This document shows positions 1 through 3,974 of a stretch of DNA of 5,874 bases, one piece after another. This DNA comes from Candidatus Hermodarchaeota archaeon. GTDB lineage: Archaea > Asgardarchaeota > Hermodarchaeia > Hermodarchaeales > Hermodarchaeaceae. A program made the position numbers and the translations under genes. Location: assembly GCA_016840185.1 (NCBI GenBank), contig JAEOSV010000180.1:1-5874 (forward strand), read 5' to 3'. Within the stretch, counting starts at the first letter, position 1, and every line of letters begins with the position of its first letter. The notes below the pieces were generated by a model. The model made no database searches and was not told the DNA's origin. It was given only the letters and a program-made list of their open reading frames with translations.

Positions 1-102
1 GAAAATGGCTGTTAGGTGTTGTCTAGCAGACATAGAGCGGTTCGCCGGCACTCCTGTGTCTTTCAAGATTTATAAGACTTTGAACTCCAATACCAAGTTC
101 AC
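1..102. other. Upstream region with no supported gene
   Basis: This stretch holds the TATA-like element at 69-76 and a small perfect hairpin, TGTCT-AGC-AGACA (20-32). One plus-strand frame is open from position 2 to a TGA at 104-106 that overlaps GTG 103. It could in principle be the tail of an upstream gene, but its 34 residues resemble nothing I recognise and a promoter lies inside it. Confidence 0.35.
69..76 (+). promoter_or_regulatory. TATA-like promoter element of the DinB-like gene
   Basis: TTTATAAG matches an archaeal TATA box. Transcription would begin about 25 bases downstream, near position 98-100. This is just before the GTG at 103 and ATG at 112, so the message would be leaderless or nearly so. 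No Shine-Dalgarno-like sequence precedes either start, which agrees with that reading. Confidence 0.5.
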
Positions 103-627
103 GTGATAGACATGTCAAAGCTTGAGGAAAGTGCCTTCAAAAGTAAAATTGCATTCAGTCTCGCTAAAGAATTCCAGTGGATGTGGGAGATGACTCGGAA
201 TGCGATTGAACAAATACCTGAGAAGGAGTGGGCGCATGGGGTTGATAGTGATAAGGAATGGTTCTATTCTCTAAGGATTTACCACATAATTGAAACCGCT
301 GAGTTCTATTTTCGGGATATGCCTGAGGGTATGTTATGGGGAGCACGACTCGGGCAGGTCAAATGGTGGGAAACAATCTCCGCAAAGCAAGCAGCAGAAA
401 AAGTGGTCAAAGGTGACACCCTCATTTACCTGAACGAGATGGCCCAGTATATCGAAGAACATCTCAAACGAGTTTCTGATCAGGATTTGCTAGCGAAGGA
501 TGGATTCCAGGGGTTTTCCACCATTCTTGAAAAATACATCTATCTCATTCGACACACCACCTATCATCTAGGTGAGCTCACAATGGACCTCCGAGTTCGT
601 GGACTTAATCGCATTAAATGGTCCTGA
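103..627 (+). CDS. DinB-fold putative metal-dependent protein
   Basis: Encodes 174 residues from GTG 103, or 171 from ATG 112; the TATA box at 69-76 fits either and there is no ribosome site to decide. The protein looks like an all-helical DinB/YfiT-type four-helix bundle of usual family length. The likely metal-binding histidines are visible: H61 in the YHIIETAEFYF helix, and H151 and H155 in the HTTYHLGEL helix near the C-terminus, the spacing typical of the family. Known members include DNA-damage-inducible proteins and thiol-dependent transferases (bacillithiol or mycothiol S-transferases, maleylpyruvate isomerase). The substrate here cannot be told, and many archaeal members have no known function. 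There is no signal peptide or membrane helix, so it should be cytoplasmic. It converges on the small membrane-protein gene with a 34-base gap. The fold call is fairly secure; an enzymatic role is inference. Confidence 0.8.
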   Translation: MIDMSKLEESAFKSKIAFSLAKEFQWMWEMTRNAIEQIPEKEWAHGVDSDKEWFYSLRIYHIIETAEFYFRDMPEGMLWGARLGQVKWWETISAKQAAEKVVKGDTLIYLNEMAQYIEEHLKRVSDQDLLAKDGFQGFSTILEKYIYLIRHTTYHLGELTMDLRVRGLNRIKWS

Positions 628-628
628 A

Positions 629-670
629 AACAAGTCGAATGAAATGAATGCTCTTTACTTGTTATTCATT
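629..670. terminator. Interleaved inverted repeats between convergent genes, possible bidirectional terminator
   Basis: Two perfect 7-base inverted repeats interleave here. AACAAGT (629-635) can pair with ACTTGTT (657-663), and AATGAAT (643-649) with ATTCATT (664-670). The second right arm overlaps the stop codon of the minus-strand gene (664-662). The site lies where two transcripts would collide, so a role in ending transcription or shaping both 3' ends is plausible. Archaeal terminators are mainly T-rich tracts, not hairpins, and only short T runs are present, so the assignment is tentative. Confidence 0.3.
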
Positions 671-928
671 GAGTCGGTCTGGTGCTTTGTCCAAGAGAAA
701 GACCACAAAAACTCCGAGTATGATAATACCAGTTCCCATGCCAATCAGGCCTAATGGGAGGGCCTGATAGAGGATTGCATATGATAGCGGTTGTCCAAAA
801 ATCATCACATACGCTAGTTTGAATGTGGACAAAGTAGGATCAGTGATGAAAAACAAGGATCCGATGACAAGCAGGAGTGATCCAACAACGAAGATTAATG
901 CGTTTCTGAAAATTTCTACTCTTCTCAT
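662..928 (-). CDS. Small two-helix membrane protein of unknown function
   Basis: I do not recognise this family. The 88-residue product has a basic start (MRRVEIFRN), a first hydrophobic helix at about residues 9-29, a polar linker of some 25 residues with DP, K, Q and Y, and a second, glycine-rich helix at about 55-79 (LGLIGMGTGIIILG). A charged tail, DKAPDRLNE, follows. By the positive-inside rule both ends probably face the cytoplasm. I chose the ATG at 928 over the in-frame ATG at 955 because GGAGG (941-937) lies 8 bases before it. The TATA-like element at 980-971 also predicts a transcript start near 950, downstream of the first ATG. It diverges from the methyltransferase gene and converges on the DinB-like gene. 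An accessory subunit or membrane sensor is possible, but nothing shows it. Confidence 0.65.
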   Translation of the reverse strand: MRRVEIFRNALIFVVGSLLLVIGSLFFITDPTLSTFKLAYVMIFGQPLSYAILYQALPLGLIGMGTGIIILGVFVVFLLDKAPDRLNE

Positions 929-936
929 GGGAAAAA

Positions 937-941
937 CCTCC
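937..941 (-). promoter_or_regulatory. Shine-Dalgarno site fixing the start of the small membrane protein
   Basis: GGAGG on the minus strand, 8 bases before ATG 928, matches the core of the archaeal anti-Shine-Dalgarno sequence. It favours residue 10 of the longest frame as the true start. Confidence 0.65.
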
Positions 942-970
942 GAAGGTGAAGTCATCTATTAGGTTGTCAG

Positions 971-980
971 CTATATATCT
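971..980. promoter_or_regulatory. Near-palindromic TATA element, possibly shared by two divergent genes
   Basis: CTATATATCT reads as AGATATATAG on the other strand, so TATA-binding protein could be placed for either direction. Leftward initiation would fall near 950, 22 bases before ATG 928. Rightward initiation would fall near 1001, about 26 bases before ATG 1027. Both leaders would hold a ribosome site: GGAGG at 941-937 and a weaker AAGGT at 1013-1017. I see no second strong TATA box between the two starts. Confidence 0.45.
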
Positions 981-1026
981 AATTGGACCTTGTTAGATGC
1001 ATTGATTCAACTAAGGTTGTGAAACA

Positions 1027-1833
1027 ATGGATGAATACTATGAGGCGAATAAGCGACGATGGAATGAGTTAGTTGCAATTCATGCAAGCTCCAAAGAGTA
1101 TGACGTGAAAGGGTTTCTCGATGGCAAAACGAGTCTACATCCTGTTGAGATAAATGCACTTGGAAATGTCAAAGGTAAGCATCTCTTGCATTTGCAATGC
1201 CATTTTGGTCTCGATACCATCAGTTGGGCTCGACTCGGGGCAAAAGCCACGGGAGTTGATTTTAGTGAGACTGCTATTGAATTAGCAAGGGAATTGACCA
1301 ACAAGGTCGGAGTTGATGCCCAATTTGTGTGCAGTAATATCTATGATCTCTCCAAGGTTCACCACGAGGAATATGACATTGTTTTTACGAGTTTTGGGGT
1401 TCTTTGTTGGTTAGGTGATATCAAGGCATGGGCTCGTGTCATCGACCACTTTCTCAAACCGGGTGGAACATTCCTCCTCGTGGAGGGGCATCCGTTTTTC
1501 TGGGTCTTTGATAATGATCATCCCACCGAGTTGAAAATCAAGTATAAGTATTGGCACTCAGATGAGCCTCTCTCTTATGATGAGGAAGGATCCTACATTG
1601 ACCAGGAAGTGAAGTTGACAAACACCAGGGGGTATGAATGGGCCCACACCGTCAGTGATGTACTCAATGCACTGATTCAAGCTGGACTCATTATCTCTAA
1701 AGTCGATGAATTCTCTCATTTGCCTTGGAAACCCTGTCCGTTGGCCGAGAAAAAACAAGACGGAGAATGGCATCTCAAAGGCGATTTCTTACCATTGAGT
1801 TGGAGTGTTAAAGCACTCAAGCCCCAAGTCTAG
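1027..1833 (+). CDS. Class I SAM-dependent methyltransferase
   Basis: A 268-residue protein with a Rossmann-type methyltransferase core at about residues 48-156. Motif I is the variant LLHLQCHFGLDT (53-64), in which the usual D/E-x-G-x-G-x-G is reduced to a C-H-F-G form; this variant is known in a broad group of uncharacterised methyltransferases. Motif II ends in GVDFSE with D78, the likely ribose-binding acid of SAM. Motif IV is YDIVFTSFGVLCWL (116-129), and the post-core strand is LKPGGTFLLVEGHPF (143-157). The C-terminal 110 residues, rich in W, H, Y and acidic residues, probably form the substrate lid. The substrate cannot be read from the sequence; small molecules are usual for this group. 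The protein should be cytoplasmic. ATG 1027 is preceded by AAGGT 9 bases upstream and by the TATA element at 971-980. It is divergent from the small membrane protein and lies 79 bases before the Ntn-hydrolase gene, which appears to have its own promoter. Confidence 0.88.
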   Translation: MDEYYEANKRRWNELVAIHASSKEYDVKGFLDGKTSLHPVEINALGNVKGKHLLHLQCHFGLDTISWARLGAKATGVDFSETAIELARELTNKVGVDAQFVCSNIYDLSKVHHEEYDIVFTSFGVLCWLGDIKAWARVIDHFLKPGGTFLLVEGHPFFWVFDNDHPTELKIKYKYWHSDEPLSYDEEGSYIDQEVKLTNTRGYEWAHTVSDVLNALIQAGLIISKVDEFSHLPWKPCPLAEKKQDGEWHLKGDFLPLSWSVKALKPQV

Positions 1834-1880
1834 TTTATATCAGTGGACAAGTCTTACCTCGCCTTCCGATATGCATACGA

Positions 1881-1890
1881 TTTTAAATTT
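1881..1890 (+). promoter_or_regulatory. AT-rich TATA-like element of the Ntn-hydrolase gene
   Basis: TTTTAAATTT is placed so that initiation would fall near 1911, just ahead of ATG 1913. A second candidate, GTTTATATCA at 1833-1842, overlaps the methyltransferase stop codon and would give a leader of about 50 bases. The nearer element argues against the upstream GTG at 1901 as the start. Confidence 0.4.
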
Positions 1891-1912
1891 GGATTCATGA
1901 GTGAGTGTAGTG

Positions 1913-3040
1913 ATGTCTATGTCTAAGCTCCCACTTCCCAGAACGACAATGAACCACCTTATGTTTGTTTTTCTAATTGGGTTGTTACTCTCAACAAGTC
2001 TGGGAATTGCTTCAACAAGGACAGAAGCCTCAGTGGACAGAAACGTGAATCAACATGTAGGGGATTCCTGTACGATCTTCACCGTGAAATTAGGGAGTAA
2101 AGTGTTCTTTGGGAATAATGAAGATTATCGTCTCTGGGGAATCTATGCTTGGTTTGTCCCCTCTCAGACCATCCGAGCTCCGTCAGGAGATCAGTCTATC
2201 TATGGTGCAGTTTTCTTTGGCTTCGACAACAATGGAGATCCTGCAGATGGGTACCCCCAAGGGGGAATGAACGATCAGGGCTTGTGTATGGATGGGAATG
2301 GTTTGGGATCTTACTCGATAAATCCTCACTTTGAAAGAGAAGCGCCCTATTGTTCCCTTATGGCTCAAGTGTTATGGGAATGTGCCACAGTTGATGAGGT
2401 CGTTGCCTGGTTTCTTACTCATACTATCGGCAGCACAATGAATTATCAGCTGCACTATGCCGATGCAACCGGTGATGCCGTTGTTGTTAGTGCAGGGTCA
2501 GATAATGAGATTGCTTTCACGCGAATCAGTGCTAGTTCCTGCTTGGTTTCAACGAATATTAACGTCGCAGATCCTTCTCGTGATGTGTATGACTGCTGGC
2601 GCTACAGCACATCAATGTCTATGTTAACCGCGATATCTTCCGAATCCGCCTTAACCGCTGACGTGTGCCGTGATGTCCTTGATGCAGTTCATCAAGATGG
2701 AACCTATGCAACCAAATATAGTAATGTGTTCGACTGTGTAAACCGTGACATCTACCTTTGGTATGACCGAATGTTTTCTAACCTAGCCATGCTGAACTTA
2801 GACACTGAATTGGCTGCAGTTCAACCTGGCCTCACAGGATACTATGAACACGACCCCTTATTTGGGGCCTTCAAAACTGATGGCGATATCTATTATCGAA
2901 AACTAGCAATAACTGATCTTTTCAGTCCTTCAATGCTACCTCTACCCATCATGCTCGTTATCTTGGGAATCGCTGTGGTCGTTGGAATCATCGTGGTTAG
3001 TGCCGTAATTTTCTTCAGGAGAAGACAAAAACACCACTAA
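1913..3040 (+). CDS. Secreted, membrane-anchored Ntn-hydrolase-like protein (choloylglycine hydrolase / acyltransferase type)
   Basis: Encodes 375 residues from ATG 1913; GTG 1901 (379 residues), ATG 1919 and ATG 1949 are alternatives. The N-terminus is a signal peptide, with a hydrophobic stretch at about 16-33 ending near LGIAS. The region from C53 resembles the linear amide C-N hydrolase group: DSCTIF holds the candidate nucleophile C53, and FFGNNEDY (65-72) holds D71 where choloylglycine hydrolases carry R-N-x-D. GGMNDQGLCMDGNG matches the family's conserved 'mN-x-x-GL' turn, STNIN (N215) fits the oxyanion asparagine, and WRYSTS (R230) fits the conserved arginine. A C-terminal helix (about 346-368) followed by RRRQKHH anchors the protein with its catalytic part outside. 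It likely cleaves or transfers an amide-linked acyl group; the substrate is unknown. The nucleophile lies internal to the precursor, so maturation by processing is needed. The superfamily call is fairly sure, the subfamily less so. Confidence 0.75.
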   Translation: MSMSKLPLPRTTMNHLMFVFLIGLLLSTSLGIASTRTEASVDRNVNQHVGDSCTIFTVKLGSKVFFGNNEDYRLWGIYAWFVPSQTIRAPSGDQSIYGAVFFGFDNNGDPADGYPQGGMNDQGLCMDGNGLGSYSINPHFEREAPYCSLMAQVLWECATVDEVVAWFLTHTIGSTMNYQLHYADATGDAVVVSAGSDNEIAFTRISASSCLVSTNINVADPSRDVYDCWRYSTSMSMLTAISSESALTADVCRDVLDAVHQDGTYATKYSNVFDCVNRDIYLWYDRMFSNLAMLNLDTELAAVQPGLTGYYEHDPLFGAFKTDGDIYYRKLAITDLFSPSMLPLPIMLVILGIAVVVGIIVVSAVIFFRRRQKHH

Positions 3041-3747
3041 TACTCGATAATCTTCGGCAGTTCCCCTGCCACTTTCACAGCATTCGCTGCTTCTTTAGGA
3101 AGGGGAGCTATTCCATCGAATCCCGTTTTTTCCACAAATTCGATGAGCATTAATCGCATGGCTTCTGAATCCCATCGTGCCATCTTATCAAGGGTATCAA
3201 TCCCTGCGTCATAGTATAATCGGGCACGAATCGCTTTGACTCCAGGTAATCGAGCTAGGTCAGATAGTTTCACAAACTCTGAAATCGATTCTTCGGGGAC
3301 CCCTGTTTTCTCTGCAAGGTTTGCTCGTTGGGTTGGTGTGGCTCCGTGTTGTCGCATTTGTTCCACATCCCGGATGCCAACAGCTTCCAGCTTACCCACA
3401 TAGTCTTCATTTACTCCTCGAAAATCACGAATACGAAACGATTTCCGTGTTTTGGAAGTCCGGGCTTCTCGTAACTCAGAAACCCGAATTGCCATCGTTC
3501 GGTTACCAGCAAAGCGATAGTAGTAGCGAATCCCCCACAGGTGTCTCTTAGACGACGCCTCTTCGTCTTGTTCATACCATTGAACATAGACCTCTAAATC
3601 TTCGGTCGTGGCTTCGTTGAGTGTCTTTCCGTCCACGTATTTGTTTAGATATGCCTCGAAGTGACGAACTAGGTGTATGACAGTATCAACAACGTGGGTT
3701 TTTCGTCCACCACGTTTCAAGAATCTCCGAAACGCTTCTTCATTCAA
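3037..3747 (-). CDS. Recombinase-type core-binding (SAM-like) domain fused to DUF4332-like helix-hairpin-helix repeats
   Basis: A 236-residue cytoplasmic protein. Residues about 5-82 look like the helical N-terminal core-binding domain of tyrosine recombinases: an RHFEAYL helix, 'ATTEDLEVYVQWY' and a basic aromatic helix, WGIRYYYRFAGN. The catalytic domain with its R-H-R-Y residues is absent. A basic linker (about 88-107, RTSKTRKSFRIRDF) leads to two helix-hairpin-helix units resembling DUF4332: GVNEDYVGKLEAVGIRDVEQ (about 111-130) and LARLPGVKAIRARLYYDAGI (about 164-183). It is therefore probably a non-catalytic DNA-binding protein; the role is unknown. The start is TTG 3747. An in-frame TAG lies two codons upstream, the first in-frame ATG is at residue 85 inside the domain, and AAGGTGG (3761-3755) sits 7 bases before the TTG. 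The next TTG, at codon 10, is a less likely start. Its stop codon overlaps that of the convergent Ntn-hydrolase gene. Confidence 0.78.
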   Translation of the reverse strand: MNEEAFRRFLKRGGRKTHVVDTVIHLVRHFEAYLNKYVDGKTLNEATTEDLEVYVQWYEQDEEASSKRHLWGIRYYYRFAGNRTMAIRVSELREARTSKTRKSFRIRDFRGVNEDYVGKLEAVGIRDVEQMRQHGATPTQRANLAEKTGVPEESISEFVKLSDLARLPGVKAIRARLYYDAGIDTLDKMARWDSEAMRLMLIEFVEKTGFDGIAPLPKEAANAVKVAGELPKIIEY

Positions 3748-3754
3748 GTCCTAC

Positions 3755-3761
3755 CCACCTT
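3755..3761 (-). promoter_or_regulatory. Ribosome site supporting a TTG start
   Basis: AAGGTGG on the minus strand lies 7 bases before TTG 3747. With the in-frame TAG at 3753-3751, it supports TTG as the initiation codon of the HhH protein. The ATG at 3743-3741 is in another frame. Confidence 0.5.
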
Positions 3762-3770
3762 CCATTCCTA

Positions 3771-3799
3771 TTTAGATAAATTATGGGTTTTTATTTGTT
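3771..3799 (-). promoter_or_regulatory. AT-rich promoter region of the HhH-protein gene
   Basis: On the minus strand this stretch holds AAATAAAAA and TTTATCTAAA, both possible TATA elements. The upstream one would start the transcript near 3768 and keep the ribosome site at 3761-3755 in the leader. The downstream one would give an almost leaderless message. The sequence alone does not decide. Confidence 0.3.
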
Positions 3800-3852
3800 A
3801 ACCTGAAATTGTGGAAACTTGGTTGCTTCAAATAAATCAACGCGTAGATACG

Positions 3853-3899
3853 GTTCTCACCCGCTATCAGCTGAAAACTGGGGCTCCTAGTCAGAGAAC
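3853..3899. repeat. Bulged hairpin within a flanking inverted repeat, in a divergent intergenic region
   Basis: CTGA (3871-3874) pairs with TCAG (3891-3894). After a three-base AAA bulge, CTGGG (3878-3882) pairs with CCTAG (3886-3890, one G-T pair) around a GCT loop, giving nine pairs in 24 bases. Around it, GTTCTC (3853-3858) can pair with GAGAAC (3894-3899). Position 3894 is used by both, so the two cannot form fully together. The element is upstream of the likely transcript starts of both flanking genes, so it would act as DNA (an operator) or belong to an unseen small RNA. Confidence 0.3.
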
Positions 3900-3920
3900 T
3901 CATTGCTACTAGATTTATTA

Positions 3921-3936
3921 GATATATACAATATAG
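3921..3936 (+). promoter_or_regulatory. TATA element of the large surface-protein gene
   Basis: GATATATACAATATAG contains TATATA at 3923-3928. Initiation would fall near 3950, giving a leader of about 25 bases that includes the purine-rich ribosome site AAGGAAGGGAAG (3958-3969) before ATG 3975. Confidence 0.5.
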
Positions 3937-3974
3937 GATTGTTTCTCCTTCGGAAACAAGGAAGGGAAGCGAAA

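Noticed and set aside
36..50. GGTTCG resembling a tRNA T-loop
   Set aside because: The flanking bases do not form a T-arm of five pairs, and no acceptor, D-arm or anticodon arm can be placed in the 100 bases available.
2..106. Open plus-strand frame from the window edge to a TGA overlapping GTG 103, as the tail of an upstream gene in an operon with the DinB-like gene
   Set aside because: Only 34 codons, no recognisable motif, and a TATA element lies inside it. It remains possible and would need the sequence to the left.
572..754. Plus-strand open frame of 60 codons across the DinB-like 3' end
   Set aside because: It overlaps the DinB-like gene and the better-supported minus-strand membrane-protein gene, has no ribosome site, and encodes no recognisable feature.
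3321..3551. Plus-strand open frame of 76 codons antisense to the HhH-protein gene
   Set aside because: It lies wholly within a well-supported coding region on the other strand and has no initiation signals or domain-like content.
3941..3957. Small hairpin GTTTC/GAAAC in the leader of the surface-protein gene
   Set aside because: Five pairs plus one G-T pair in an AT-rich leader is easily chance, and it does not cover the ribosome site.
3037..3974. An integrated mobile element, suggested by the recombinase-like domain
   Set aside because: The protein has no catalytic domain, and I found no flanking tRNA, att-like direct repeats or other mobile-element genes.
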